64,000 nucleotides of DNA from Burkholderia sp. H160 (GCA_000173575.1 ABYL01000013.1:25876-89875); one strand, 5' to 3'. Shown: positions 36,779 to 46,192, counted from the stretch's first letter. Translations and numbers: made by a program. The notes: generated from the letters alone by a model not told the origin.

Positions 36779-38053
36779 ATGCGCTTTGATGCACGTGTCG
36801 CAGCTAAGCTGCCCAGTGGCGAGCACATGACCTTTGAGGGGTTTCCAGGACTAAGACTCCAAGCTTCGGCGAGCCGCAAATCGTGGACGTACCGCTACAA
36901 GTCGCCAATCGACAGCCGCATGCGGCAAGTGAAGCTTGGTGAATGGCCGGCAATGTCGTTTGCCGCAGCTATCGCTGCGTGGGAGAAGAGCCGTATCGAG
37001 AGGGACTCCGGTGCGGAACTCTCCGCGCTGCGTCGAAAGCAGGAAAATGAGGCCAATCGCCCATCGCCAGGTGATTACACCGTTAGACAGTTGTGCCGCG
37101 ACTATCTCCAGGGATATGTAGAGCTCAATCGAAAGGCAAAGGGCGCGACCGAGGTCGCACGTATATTCAGGGCGATGTTAGGGCCGGTTGCGGATACGCG
37201 TGCAATTGCTGTCACGCGCGCCCAGGCTTTCGATTTCCTGGAGTCGTATCGTTCGACGCCTGTTCTTGCTGCACGCCTTCGCATGGAGCTCGGTAATGCC
37301 TGGCGTTACGCGCTAGATGCCGGTCGTCTTCCTGAAAACACCGCGAATTGGTGGAAGGAAGTTCTACGAGGGCAACTGAAGAGCAAAGGGCGCAAGATTG
37401 AAGGCAAATACACCGGGACACAGAAAAGGGTGCTATCGGTAGACGAGCTCGGCACATTGATTCGGTGGTTGCCGAATTTCAGTCTGACTGTCGCTGATGC
37501 GTTGACGCTCTACCTCTGGACAGGCACGCGGGGAGGCGAGATCGTCAGTATGGAGAGCACGGAGATCGCAGACGAAGGCGACGGTCTTTGGTGGACGATC
37601 CCCAAGCAAAAGACCAAAGTGCTACATAACGAGAAAGCAACGGATCTGCGCGTGCCGCTCATAGGCCGCGCCGAAGTAATCGTGCGGCGACGCCTCGATC
37701 AGGCCAAGGGAACGGTCCTATTTCCTTCCTCGCGTGGGGTGGCGATGGATCAGACCGTGGTCCAGCACGGCGTCTACTACCATCAGCCGTACTGCAAGAT
37801 TGCTCCGAACCATGATCGGCCTCGTTTACCCGTCACGCATTGGTCAGCTCATGATCTTCGACGCACAACCCGGACGCTGCTTGCGACCCTTGGATGCCCA
37901 AACGAAATTGCCGAGGCAGTCCTCGGGCATGTTCAGCCTGGCATCATCGGCGTCTATAACCGCCATACTTACGACAGCGAGCGTCGCGAATGGCTGGGGC
38001 AACTGTCACATCGCCTGGAAGCGATTGCGGCGGCATATCCCCCAAAGAAGTAA
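36779..38053 (+). CDS. Tyrosine integrase 1 (DUF4102 arm-binding type)
   Basis: 424 residues from ATG 36779, after GAGGGA. The N-terminal part is a DUF4102-like arm-binding domain (TFEGFPGLRLQASASRKSW, RQVKLGEWPAMSF). The core-binding domain follows, and the catalytic domain has Arg in WTGTRGGEIV, His-x-x-Arg in AHDLRRTTRTLL, His in LGHVQPG and the tyrosine nucleophile in the GVYNRHTYDSERREW segment. It is intact. It lies 220 bp after ribA with no tRNA gene in between, so its attachment site is not obvious. The upstream alternative start at 36722 would cross the repeated motif. Confidence 0.93.
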   Translation: MRFDARVAAKLPSGEHMTFEGFPGLRLQASASRKSWTYRYKSPIDSRMRQVKLGEWPAMSFAAAIAAWEKSRIERDSGAELSALRRKQENEANRPSPGDYTVRQLCRDYLQGYVELNRKAKGATEVARIFRAMLGPVADTRAIAVTRAQAFDFLESYRSTPVLAARLRMELGNAWRYALDAGRLPENTANWWKEVLRGQLKSKGRKIEGKYTGTQKRVLSVDELGTLIRWLPNFSLTVADALTLYLWTGTRGGEIVSMESTEIADEGDGLWWTIPKQKTKVLHNEKATDLRVPLIGRAEVIVRRRLDQAKGTVLFPSSRGVAMDQTVVQHGVYYHQPYCKIAPNHDRPRLPVTHWSAHDLRRTTRTLLATLGCPNEIAEAVLGHVQPGIIGVYNRHTYDSERREWLGQLSHRLEAIAAAYPPKK

Positions 38054-38465
38054 CACGCATGTAACCATTGCGCGGGTGTTCGGCAGTGGGGCGAGATCAG
38101 ATATCAACGGGGCATCGCGTGAAGCATTCCACTTCCCGTTACACCGGCCGGATCCAATCTCCATCGAACTTCAAATGAGAAGGATCAACGCTAAGCAGCA
38201 GGCATTGAGAAGTTTCCGGCTCAGCGTCGTCTAGCAAGCGGCTCTCTGCGGAACTTTCCGGAAGCGCATCGCTTGGTGGCTGCGCCGGCAAACAGAATTT
38301 TCTTTCTCTGAGCGCGCTTGCCACAATTAGTGCCGCCAATTAAATTCCGATGTACGTGCTCAACCGTAACGATGAATCGCTCGCAGATCAATCCTCCGTT
38401 CGTTCATGTTGACGACGCCTCAGTGCAGTCCGGAACCAACGGTAACAGACGAAGGCAAAGTCGCA
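38054..38465. other. Gap between integrase 1 and the AlpA-like gene
   Basis: About 410 bases with no gene I can support. Short open frames exist on both strands but lack ribosome sites and family features. Confidence 0.4.
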
Positions 38466-38786
38466 ATGAAGATCTGTCTCTCTCTAAAAGAAGTGGCAGA
38501 GGCACTCTCTCTGTCAGCGACGACCGTACAGCAACTGGTACGCGAGAAAACGTTCCCCGAACCACGATTGCTTTCCGGCCGGAGGGTGGGATGGCTCGCA
38601 CATGAGGTTCAGAACTGGGCTGACGCACGCCCGATTGCCAAGCTACTGCCGCCAGAGAATTCAGGCGCTAAAAAGCGGCAAGTCCCTCGAGACGTGAGCG
38701 GCCGAAATAAAGACGATTTGGACTCCATGACGAGAACTGCGGCGACAAGTGACGCGGCCATTCGGACGCCCGCGAGCGTGCTTTGA
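38466..38786 (+). CDS. AlpA-type excisionase/regulator
   Basis: 106 residues from ATG 38466 (a longer form from 38406 adds 20). The N-terminal half is a MerR-like winged helix of the AlpA/Xis type: MKICLSLKEVAEALSLSATT, then FPEPRLLSGRRVGWLAHEVQ and NWADARP. The C-terminal half is polar and probably unstructured. AlpA-like proteins turn on the integrase or act as excisionases in islands and satellite phages. Its place between two integrase genes agrees with this. Confidence 0.75.
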   Translation: MKICLSLKEVAEALSLSATTVQQLVREKTFPEPRLLSGRRVGWLAHEVQNWADARPIAKLLPPENSGAKKRQVPRDVSGRNKDDLDSMTRTAATSDAAIRTPASVL

Positions 38787-39017
38787 GTTCCGGAGATCTA
38801 TTGTGGGAATCATCGCCTTGGTAGCGCATCTCGTTAGAGCGTTGTTGGGCGGAGCGAAAACGTATAACGAACGACAGCGGAACACAATGGAGTGGGAATG
38901 ATTTAGACTGCTCCCAAGTCGTTCCGGGAGCTCCGGTTTTTCCTGTTTTTCCCTTAAAAAACATGAGGTTATTGTCCGGTGTGTTCTGTTGTGATCCGGC
39001 CAATGCCTGATGGAAAA

Positions 39018-39109
39018 GTCGGTATCGCTGACGGTATCGACGTTTCCTTCTCGGACGGCCGTGTCCGATACCGTCAAGTCAGGCTGACGGTATCGGTTGA
39101 CGGTATACG
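39018..39109. repeat. Five iteron-like copies of TGACGGTATCG before integrase 2
   Basis: Exact TGACGGTATCG at 39029-39039 and 39085-39095, exact inverted copy CGATACCGTCA at 39066-39076, a near copy TGACGGTATAC at 39098-39108 and a shorter one GTCGGTATCG at 39018-39027. All lie within 107 bp upstream of the integrase ATG at 39124. The density and mixed orientation fit integrase arm-type sites or a repressor operator. Confidence 0.85.
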
Positions 39110-39123
39110 TTCGAGGAGTTCTT

Positions 39124-40422
39124 ATGCTCACCGACATGCAATTGCGAGCGCTGAAACCGGCCAAGAAGATCTACAAGGTTGCCGATCAGTGGGGGCTATA
39201 TGCGGCAGTCACGCCGTCAGGCGTGGTGAGCTTCCGGTACGACTACCGGGTGAACAGTCGCCGGGAAACCCTGGTTATCGGCCGGTACGATCCATCACTT
39301 TCTGCACGGAAGCCACGCAAACCGGACGAACTCGGATTCGGAATGGCTATCAGCCTCCCGGAAGCCCGGCTTCTGCGTGATCAGGCCTACGGAGCAATCC
39401 AACGCGGAGAAAGTCCCTCACGGGCGAAAGTCGAGAAACGGGTCGAGGTGTCCGAGGCGCTAACGTTTGGTAAATGGGCGGAGAAGTACTTCGTGGATTC
39501 CGCTCTTGCCGAGTCCACACGATCGATGCGCAAATCGGTGTACGAGCGTAACCTTGCGTCGGAATTTGGCCGGCTGAAGTTGGATGAGATCACGCCCGCG
39601 CGACTGATGGCGCGGTGCGAGAAGATCAGGGAGAGGGGCGCGGCGGCCCCTGCCGTACAGGCGCGCGATATCGTTCTGCAGGTCTACCGTTTCGTGCAGG
39701 CTCGAGGACTAAAGGTGGACAATCCGGCAGAGGCCATCCGCCCGTCTGCCATTGCTACGTTCAAGCCGCGTGATCGGACACTGACGCCCGCTGAAATCCA
39801 TGTGTTTTTCAGTGCACTGGAGCGGACGCCGACGATGCCTACGCTGCGTCTCGCTATCAGATTCATGCTGCTCACGCTGGTGCGCAAGTCTGAGTTCATA
39901 TTGGCGATGTGGGGTGAGGTAGATTTCGACGCCGCAGTCTGGACAATTCCAAAGGAGCGGATGAAGGCCGGTCGGCCCCACAATGTCTATCTGAGTCAAC
40001 AGGCTCTGGACATTCTGGTCGCATTCAAGACGTGCTTTGGAGCGAGTTCATACGTGCATCCTGGCAGATATGAGACCGCCTCCCCAATAAGTGCAGCGAC
40101 CCTGAACCGCGTCATCGACAGCACGGTCAAGCTTATACATGACGAGGGAGCAGATTTTGATCCTTTCACGGTGCACGATCTGCGTCGGACAGCCAGCACG
40201 TTGTTGCACGAAGCAGGGTTCAACACTGACTGGATCGAGAAATGCCTCGCTCACGAACAACGTGGCGTGCGCGCGGTCTACAACAAGGCCGAGTATGCAG
40301 GGCAGAGGAGGGAGATGCTCCAGGCGTGGGCCGATATGCTGGACAGCTGGATCGCTACGAATCCAAAGGTGAGAGTCACAGCGCCGGCGCAGCGAGCCGA
40401 GACTCGTGAGTATTTTTCTTGA
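39124..40422 (+). CDS. Tyrosine integrase 2 (P4-like, DUF4102)
   Basis: 432 residues. ATG 39124 with GAGGAG at 39113-39118 is chosen over a TTG at 39097 inside the repeats. N-terminal DUF4102 arm domain (LTDMQLRALKPAKKIYKVAD, GLYAAVTPSGVVSFRYDYRV), SAM-like core-binding domain, and a catalytic domain with Arg in TLVRKSEF, HDLRRTAST, a histidine in LAHEQRG and tyrosine in AVYNKAEYAGQRR. P4-type integrases favour the 3' ends of tRNA genes, and the 3' half of tRNA-Pro begins 89 bp downstream. Intact. It probably mobilised an island ending at 40556. Confidence 0.94.
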   Translation: MLTDMQLRALKPAKKIYKVADQWGLYAAVTPSGVVSFRYDYRVNSRRETLVIGRYDPSLSARKPRKPDELGFGMAISLPEARLLRDQAYGAIQRGESPSRAKVEKRVEVSEALTFGKWAEKYFVDSALAESTRSMRKSVYERNLASEFGRLKLDEITPARLMARCEKIRERGAAAPAVQARDIVLQVYRFVQARGLKVDNPAEAIRPSAIATFKPRDRTLTPAEIHVFFSALERTPTMPTLRLAIRFMLLTLVRKSEFILAMWGEVDFDAAVWTIPKERMKAGRPHNVYLSQQALDILVAFKTCFGASSYVHPGRYETASPISAATLNRVIDSTVKLIHDEGADFDPFTVHDLRRTASTLLHEAGFNTDWIEKCLAHEQRGVRAVYNKAEYAGQRREMLQAWADMLDSWIATNPKVRVTAPAQRAETREYFS

Positions 40423-40510
40423 GCGCGAACATTTATGTGCTCAATAACGTACCCGTTTGCATTCGGATCGCCATGTTTGGCCGGGCGATTAAACAAAATT
40501 TCGTTCCTTT

Positions 40511-40560
<50 letters not shown>

Positions 40561-40567
40561 AATCAAG

Positions 40568-40598
40568 GCCTTATGGATGCATGTCCGTAAGGCTTTTT
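40568..40598 (+). terminator. Terminator behind the tRNA-Pro fragment
   Basis: GCCTTATGG (40568-40576) pairs with CCGTAAGGC (40585-40593), one G-T wobble, loop of eight, then TTTTT. It is placed as a tRNA terminator and supports the idea that the sequence right of 40511 was the native downstream flank of tRNA-Pro. Confidence 0.8.
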
Positions 40599-40849
40599 CA
40601 TTTCCGGCCATCGTGTCCGAACGGTGTCCGAAAAATCTGAAACTCGCGGATCGAGCGGGCAACAAAAAAGCACCCACGGCGGGGCGCTTGTGGTTTCCTA
40701 TCCTTCTGCATCCGCGCGAATAGCCAGGTCTGTACGGCATAGCCGAGCATTTCGGCCACTTCCTGTGCAACGAACCACGGCTCGCCGTTGATGATGTCGC
40801 GCACGACATTCATATCGAACAGGGACTCGCGTCGGACTGGCGTTGTCAC
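40598..40849 (-). pseudogene. Bro-N phage antirepressor fragment
   Basis: An 83-codon frame whose first 40 residues match the start of a Bro-N domain: SLFDMNVVRDIINGEPWFVA, then QEVAEMLGYA. Bro-N domains are DNA-binding N-termini of phage antirepressors of 100 to 250 residues. After AEMLGYA the similarity ends in unrelated sequence that runs into the tRNA terminator, so this is a truncated relic. It shows that the sequence right of the tRNA scar also carries prophage debris. Confidence 0.6.
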
Positions 40850-40861
40850 GAACCATCAGCG

Positions 40862-41140
40862 CCTCGGCGGCTTGGGTTCCCGGCGACAGTCCACTATGAG
40901 CGTACGGATGTCAGTTCGACGTGGGAATACGCACTTGCCCCGGACGTCTGTGACGACGTGACACCTCCGGTGCGCGAAGCTGGCGAAGCGGGAGCTCGTT
41001 CTGGCGCGCTTGACGTGATCGAAGCAGGCGCCGCATGGTGGAGTTCTTGCGCCGCAGACGCTGATCTTGAACAGGAGCTTGACGAGCTTATCGCCACGAC
41101 GGAAAACTGCCGCAAAAAGATGCTGGCGCACTCGACGTAG
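40862..41140 (+). other. Unassigned coding-like fragment
   Basis: The frame from 40862 to the TAG at 41138 stays open and has a protein-like composition, ending LEQELDELIATTENCRKKML. There is no start codon near its left end; the first ATG is at 40907 in a different frame, and the frame itself has only a late non-standard GTG. It may be the tail of a lost gene fused to unrelated sequence. I do not recognise a family. Confidence 0.3.
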
Positions 41141-41582
41141 CGGAATGCGCTCGTTTCCGCTGGTCTAGTGCCGACAGGTCAAGCGTCACTCGCGTTGACC
41201 GCATTCAATCTGTCACCGACGGAACCTCGAAATTTCCGGCCTACGTGCCGTGACACTAACAATTTTGTCTGTACTGCAAACTAAATAAAGTCGTAGGATT
41301 CAGCCGAAGAAGCCGCGCAGGCCGTCAGGCCCGCGTACGAGACGTACAGCGCGGCGAGCGACGCAACATCCGGGGATTGCGGCTATGCGGGTGCGGCGAG
41401 CGCTGGCGCCGGAGGCTGACGCGTTTTCACGCCTGCCAGTTTAGGCAGGAAATCGGGCGGTTACGATACGAACAGTTATCGAGGTTCTTGGTAACGGACC
41501 CATTCTGGCGGGTGGCGTGCGAGGTGCTCAGCCTGCTGGGTGGCTACTTGCGCCGTAGGAGGCAGCGGTCGCTACCCACCTC

Positions 41583-41858
41583 GTGGCGTCAGAGAATGTC
41601 GGGGATCATCTGCTGGTGTCGTGCATCTCGTACTGCGGGAAATGCGATTGTTACCGCCGCGGCATGTACTCGCACTGCAAGGCCAGAGGCTGGATTCTCG
41701 GCAACCGCATCGACGGCACACAAGCTGAATACGTGCGCATTCCGCACGCTCAAGCCAGCCTCTATTGGATTCCCGCTTGCCTCGACGAATCGGCACTCGT
41801 GCACGATGGTGTAGCGACACCTTCGTATCGAAGGGAAGGAGTGTCGTGTCATACCTAA
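41583..41858 (+). pseudogene. Zinc-dependent alcohol dehydrogenase fragment
   Basis: The frame reads NVGDHLLVSCISYCGKCDCY, then RRGMYSHCKARGWILGNRID and GTQAEYVRIPHAQASLYWIP, which is the structural-zinc loop and following strand of a medium-chain Zn alcohol dehydrogenase (four cysteines of the lobe site). Upstream the expected GHEGVG-VGxxV region is scrambled, and after PACLDESALV the nucleotide-binding domain is missing. So only about 80 of 350 residues remain. No function is expected. Confidence 0.8.
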
Positions 41859-41885
41859 TCCAAAGGTGTTATTGCGACTGTCCTC

Positions 41886-41925
41886 GGCATACCCTAAATT
41901 GGTTCGTAGGCCGACGCTCAAAATG
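41886..41925. repeat. 40-bp dispersed repeat, copy 1
   Basis: Matches 48125-48164 at 34 of 40 positions without gaps. Both contain GGCATACC, TAAATTGG and GCCGACGCTCAAAA. On the minus strand both read in the same frame as a peptide of the form SVGxxxNLxYA, so the repeat may come from a gene duplicated and broken twice. I cannot name it. Confidence 0.65.
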
Positions 41926-41957
41926 AGGTTACTCCCTCATGTCACCTGCATGATCTT

Positions 41958-41978
41958 CCCGCTATGCCGGGCTTTTTT
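41958..41978 (+). terminator. Weak hairpin with T-run
   Basis: CCCG (41958-41961) and CGGG (41968-41971) with a six-base loop, then C and six Ts. The stem is short, so this is a doubtful terminator. Confidence 0.3.
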
Positions 41979-42312
41979 CTCGATGCTTGGGCGTTAACTG
42001 TGTATATGAATCGACATGTATTTTGGATCACATAGACATGCAATGTTTCGGTCAAGCGCAACGTCATATGCCGACCGGCCAGCCAGTCGAGCCGTCGTTC
42101 GGCCCTCGCGTCGGTCCAGATGTCACTGGGTTCCGCGGTCGGTGAATGGCGGATTCGGTGCGATGCGTTAGGCAGAAGACGACTCGTTGAAAACGTTTAA
42201 CGATTGATTACGAATGTCCGTTGAACATCGGGAAGCGGCCTGCTGTGGGACTAAAGATCCGACTCCGAGCTGCTCGGCGACAGTTATTTTGACCAGATGG
42301 AGGGTACTTACT
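41979..42312. other. Upstream region of the beta-propeller gene
   Basis: About 330 bases without a supported gene. AT-rich around 41995-42045, which is the likely promoter of the following three-gene cassette. An open frame from 42214 is in phase with the next gene but has no family similarity before 42313. Confidence 0.4.
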
Positions 42313-43245
42313 GTGACTACGAAGAATGGCGGTACGCTGTATGTCCTGCAGGCACGTCCACCAGCGATCATCGCTCTGTTGCCGGACGGTTCACACGAGG
42401 TCGTTATCGCGAAGCTTACGCGCACGCCCGACGGCATCAAGGTCGACGCTGAAAACCAGGTGGTTTACTGGACGAACATGGGAACCGGCATCCATCTGGT
42501 CGACAGCGATCCGGCCTCTGGCGCAGTTCCCCCGAACGACGGAACGATCGAAAGCGCGAAGCTCGATGGAAGCGAGCATCGTGTGCTGGTGCCTTCCGGT
42601 CTGGCCGGAACGCCAAAGGAACTGGCGCTGGACAAGGAGGGCGGTCACCTTTATTGGTGCGATCGCGAAGGCATGCGGGTCATGCGCGCGCGGCTGGACG
42701 GTACGGAGGTGACGGAACTCGTACGCACCGGGAGTTTCCCGGAGCATACGGGCGACGCGACCCGCCATTGTGTAGGCATCGCATTGGATAAGGCGAACGG
42801 ACATGTCTATTGGACTCAAAAAGGACCGCCCGATGCCGGAGAGGGCCGCATCTTCAGGGCTGGCATTGCACTGCCGCCTGGCGCGAAACCCGATCAGCGC
42901 CCCGATGTCGAATGTTTGCTGGCCGATCTGCCCGAGCCGATCGATCTCGATATCGATCACCGCGACGGCATACTGTACTGGACCGACCGTGGTGACGATA
43001 CACAAGACGGAAATACACTAAATCGCGCAAAAATCACGGCGTCCGGACTGGCTGATCACCAGGTGCTCGCCCGTGAGCTGGAGGAAGGCATTGGCGTGTC
43101 TCTGGACGCACGGGGGCGCCGCGCATTTGTGACAGATCTGGGCGGCAACGTTCGCGAGCTGAACATCGATACGAAGCAAGAGTCGCATTTCACTACAGTT
43201 GCTCATCTGGGTGTGCTGACCGGTATCGATTACGCCGACATCTAA
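42313..43245 (+). CDS. YWTD/SMP-30-like beta-propeller protein
   Basis: 310 residues from GTG 42313, with GGAGGG at 42299-42304. Repeated blades contain the YWTD-type signature, as in VDAENQVVYWTNMGTG, LDKEGGHLYWCDREG, LDKANGHVYWTQKG and IDHRDGILYWTDRGD, five or six blades in all. There is no signal peptide, so the protein is probably cytoplasmic, unlike the animal LDL-receptor propellers. SMP-30-like lactonases are one possibility, but the metal-binding glutamate and asparagine pattern is not clear. It lies about 220 bp before the 3-hydroxybutyrate dehydrogenase gene in the same direction. Confidence 0.82.
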   Translation: MTTKNGGTLYVLQARPPAIIALLPDGSHEVVIAKLTRTPDGIKVDAENQVVYWTNMGTGIHLVDSDPASGAVPPNDGTIESAKLDGSEHRVLVPSGLAGTPKELALDKEGGHLYWCDREGMRVMRARLDGTEVTELVRTGSFPEHTGDATRHCVGIALDKANGHVYWTQKGPPDAGEGRIFRAGIALPPGAKPDQRPDVECLLADLPEPIDLDIDHRDGILYWTDRGDDTQDGNTLNRAKITASGLADHQVLARELEEGIGVSLDARGRRAFVTDLGGNVRELNIDTKQESHFTTVAHLGVLTGIDYADI

Positions 43246-43463
43246 GTCCGATCCTGTAGGGCTGCCCGTGCAGATGGCTGAAACTGTTCGGCGCAGTGTT
43301 GCCGGGCGTTGCGCCAGACCTTTGAGATCGTGAAGGTGCGCGTCCCGTGGCGGACCTCAGGCTGGAGCTTTGGCGAAGTTGTATTCGACTATCTCAACGG
43401 GCGTTGGGTGCAAAGCGTGTGCGCGGAACTTTCGAGCCGTCACAGTCAATTTGGGAGATGTTG

Positions 43464-44261
43464 ATGTCTATGTTGAACAAGAGTCTCACTGGAAGAGTTG
43501 CACTAGTTACCGGCGCAGCAAGCGGCATCGGCAAAGAAATCGCGTTGACGCTCTCGGCTGCGGGTGCGGCGGTCGCCATCGCCGATTTGAATCAGGGTGG
43601 GGCGGACGCTGTGGCCGAAGAAATCAACCAGGCCGGCGGCAAAAGCATTGGTGTGGCGATGGACGTCACGAAGGAAGATGCCGTCAACCAGGGATTCGAC
43701 ACGGTGGCTGCGGAATTGGGCTCAGTCGACATCCTGATTTCAAACGCCGGCATCCAGATTGTCAATCCGATCGAAAACTATGCATTTTCCGACTGGAAAA
43801 ATATGCAGGCGATTCACGTCGACGGAGCGTTCCTGACTACCAAGGCCGCATTGAAGCACATGTACAAGGACGACCGCGGTGGTGTCGTGATCTACATGGG
43901 GTCCGTGCACTCGCATGAAGCTTCGCCGCTGAAATCCGCTTATGTGACTGCCAAGCACGCGTTGCTCGGCCTCGCGCGCGTTCTGGCGAAGGAAGGGGCG
44001 AAACATAACGTGCGCTCCCATGTCGTTTGCCCGGGGTTCGTGCGCACGCCGCTCGTCGACAAGCAGATTCCCGAGCAGGCCAAAGAACTCGGCATCAGCG
44101 ACGAAGAAGTGGTCAAACGTGTGATGCTCGGCAACACCGTAGACGGCATGTTCACCACGGTAGACGACGTCGCACAGACGGTGCTGTTCCTGTCCGCGTT
44201 CTCGAGCGCAGCATTGACCGGCCAGTCGTTCATCGTGAGCCATGGCTGGTATATGCAGTAA
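43464..44261 (+). CDS. 3-hydroxybutyrate dehydrogenase-like SDR
   Basis: 265 residues from ATG 43464, with GGGAG six bases upstream. Short-chain dehydrogenase: cofactor motif [25 protein letters not shown], and the catalytic Ser-Tyr-Lys in [20 protein letters not shown]. The segment [20 protein letters not shown] is typical of D-3-hydroxybutyrate dehydrogenase, which oxidises the PHB breakdown product to acetoacetate with NAD. It is followed 19 bp later by a patatin-like lipase. Confident as SDR; substrate likely but not certain. Confidence 0.9.
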   Translation: MSMLNKSLTGRVALVTGAASGIGKEIALTLSAAGAAVAIADLNQGGADAVAEEINQAGGKSIGVAMDVTKEDAVNQGFDTVAAELGSVDILISNAGIQIVNPIENYAFSDWKNMQAIHVDGAFLTTKAALKHMYKDDRGGVVIYMGSVHSHEASPLKSAYVTAKHALLGLARVLAKEGAKHNVRSHVVCPGFVRTPLVDKQIPEQAKELGISDEEVVKRVMLGNTVDGMFTTVDDVAQTVLFLSAFSSAALTGQSFIVSHGWYMQ

Positions 44262-44280
44262 GCCCGCAAGGAGAGGCGTA

Positions 44281-45516
44281 ATGGTGCAAAGGAATGTCAG
44301 GCGGGTCGGCGTCGGCGCCCCCAGAGATGGGGAAGGTGAGCCTGCCCGAGCAGCGGCGGACGTTCGCGCCAGTCCGCGTATCGAGTTGCCCCAGTTCGAG
44401 ACGATCGCGCTGATGTTACAGGGCGGGGGCGCGCTGGGGGCCTATCAGGCAGGCGTCTATCAGGGTCTTGAAGAAGCAGGTATTCGCCCGAACTGGCTGG
44501 CCGGCATTTCGATCGGTGCATTGAACGCGGCGATCATCGCTGGCAATGCGCCCGAGCACCGGGTGGCACGGCTCTCTGAATTCTGGGAGACGATCTGTCA
44601 GCCTGCGTTCGGAATACCCATACCGGCGGCGATCGAGGACACGTTGTTCAACTTGTATGACGGTATGCGCAAGAGCTTTACGGCATTTCAGGCTGCGAGT
44701 GCGATCGTCAATGGCCAAAATGGATTTTTCGTACCCAGGTTTCCGCCGCCCGCTTTCCACTCGACCGGGAATCCGCAAACGGCAAGCTTTTACGACACGA
44801 GGCCGCTCAAGGCCACGCTCGAGCGGTTGTGCGACTTTGACCGAATCAATTCAGCGGAGGTACGGGTTTCGGTGGGCGCGGTGAACGCCCGCACAGGGAA
44901 CTTCGCCTATTTCGACAATACGCGCATACCGTTGCGTGCCGAGCATTTCATCGCGTCCGGTGCTTTGCCGCCGGGCTTCGCGGCTGTGGAAATCGAGAAC
45001 GAGTATTACTGGGACGGCGGCCTTATGTCGAACACTCCGCTATACGAGGTTATGCAAGCGACGCCACGTCGCGATACGCTCGCTTTTCAGGTTGATCTGT
45101 GGAGCGCGACCGGGCCGGTGCCGAGCGATCTAAGCGAAGTCATGGGGCGCGTAAAAGATGTCCAGTACTCCAGTCGCACCCGTCTCGTGACGGACTTGCT
45201 ACAACGCACTCAACATTTTCGGCGCGTGGTACGGGAGTTGCTCGAGAAGTTGCCGGCGGGCAGCGACAAGGATCGCTGGTACGAACTCGCTCAGGAAGCA
45301 TCATGCGACAAGCGCTACAACATCATTCATTTAATCTATCGCGATAAGGAGTACGAAAGCCACTACAAGGACTATCAGTTTGGTATTTCGACGATGCGGG
45401 AACATTGGCGAACCGGCTTGTCCGATATCAGGAGCACCTTGCAGAATCGGGATTGGTTGGATATGCCGACCAACGACCTCAGCTTTGTTACGCACGACAT
45501 CCATCGGCACGATTGA
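44281..45516 (+). CDS. Patatin-like phospholipase with DUF3734
   Basis: 411 residues from ATG 44281. The patatin domain has the glycine-rich oxyanion loop LQGGGALGAYQAGVYQGL, nucleophile elbow GISIGALNAA (GxSxG) and the dyad aspartate in YYWDGGLMSNTP. After about residue 290 a DUF3734 domain follows (AFQVDLWSATGPVP, YNIIHLIYRDKEYESHYKDY). There is no signal peptide. In Burkholderia and rhizobia such proteins often sit beside 3-hydroxybutyrate dehydrogenase genes, so a role in lipid or PHB granule turnover is plausible. Intact catalytic residues. Confidence 0.93.
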   Translation: MVQRNVRRVGVGAPRDGEGEPARAAADVRASPRIELPQFETIALMLQGGGALGAYQAGVYQGLEEAGIRPNWLAGISIGALNAAIIAGNAPEHRVARLSEFWETICQPAFGIPIPAAIEDTLFNLYDGMRKSFTAFQAASAIVNGQNGFFVPRFPPPAFHSTGNPQTASFYDTRPLKATLERLCDFDRINSAEVRVSVGAVNARTGNFAYFDNTRIPLRAEHFIASGALPPGFAAVEIENEYYWDGGLMSNTPLYEVMQATPRRDTLAFQVDLWSATGPVPSDLSEVMGRVKDVQYSSRTRLVTDLLQRTQHFRRVVRELLEKLPAGSDKDRWYELAQEASCDKRYNIIHLIYRDKEYESHYKDYQFGISTMREHWRTGLSDIRSTLQNRDWLDMPTNDLSFVTHDIHRHD

Positions 45517-45622
45517 TGTCCTCGCCCGGTGCATATACCAAGCCCCTTGCGAGACAACTGCAACATGGCTTACGGCGACGCGCAGGCCGTACGTACCCAG
45601 ATGAGCGCGTCAGGAGCTGGTG

Positions 45623-45742
45623 ATGTCGCCTGCGACCACCGCCGACCAGGCCCACGAATATGACCTGTTCATGCTCTGCGCCGTCATGGACGGCCGGGGG
45701 CGGCAGCTCGTTGACCTTGCCAAGGTCAATCTGTTCCGGTAA
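45623..45742 (+). CDS. Short ORF with good ribosome site
   Basis: 39 codons from ATG 45623 with AGGAG at 45612-45616, ending TAA at 45740-45742. The peptide (including EYDLFMLCAVMDGRGRQLVD) is protein-like but matches nothing I know. It may be a true small gene or the start of a truncated one. No neighbour shares its direction closely. Confidence 0.3.
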   Translation: MSPATTADQAHEYDLFMLCAVMDGRGRQLVDLAKVNLFR

Positions 45743-45889
45743 CTACCTATCGGCCGGCGTGGTCTAAAGGGGAATGAATGATGTCCAGTTTGGGCCATGC
45801 TTGGCGGCGACTTGAGTGAGGAGACCGAATAGGTCTTGCGGTTGGCATAAAAAGACGACCTTGTCCTGTAATACTCGCGAAACCAGATT

Positions 45890-46192
45890 ATGTGCGTTGA
45901 TCTTGAAAAGTTAAGAAAACAAGCGGAAATTATGCCGGGCGAGGTGGCTGATACCCTTCAGCAGGCCGCCAACGAGATCGAACTGCTTCGCAAGCACCTA
46001 TTTGAAGCCCATGCCAGCAATGAGGACAGCGAACGGCTCAACTGGTTAAGTGAGCAAGCTCATGACGAATACTATCGTGGGGTATGCCGCGCCTACATCA
46101 CACTGCCCCGCATCTTGACGAAGAAGAATGGTGTAACCGCGACGACGTTGAGGGAGGCTATCGACCTCGTTCGTAAGCCTCGGGGGGTGTGA
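45890..46192 (+). CDS. Hypothetical protein, phage- or island-type
   Basis: 100 residues, highly charged and helical: a leading VDLEKLRKQAEIMPGEVADT helix with heptad spacing (possible short coiled coil to about residue 45), then SERLNWLSEQAHDEYYRGVC and a basic tail. Proteins with this architecture are common in prophages and islands, but I do not recognise a family. The ribosome site is weak. No signal peptide. Confidence 0.5.
   Translation: MCVDLEKLRKQAEIMPGEVADTLQQAANEIELLRKHLFEAHASNEDSERLNWLSEQAHDEYYRGVCRAYITLPRILTKKNGVTATTLREAIDLVRKPRGV

Noticed and set aside
38139-38339. Minus-strand 66-codon frame between integrase 1 and the AlpA-like gene
   Set aside because: No ribosome site and no family similarity; kept only as part of the gap description.
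39018-39109. CRISPR-like or replication iterons
   Set aside because: Copies are too short, unevenly spaced and in both orientations; no Cas or Rep gene is near. Integrase arm sites explain them better.
41377-41814. A 145-codon open frame over the alcohol dehydrogenase relic
   Set aside because: The neighbouring frame carries the recognisable structural-zinc motif; this one is its shadow and is rich in Arg/Cys/Ser.
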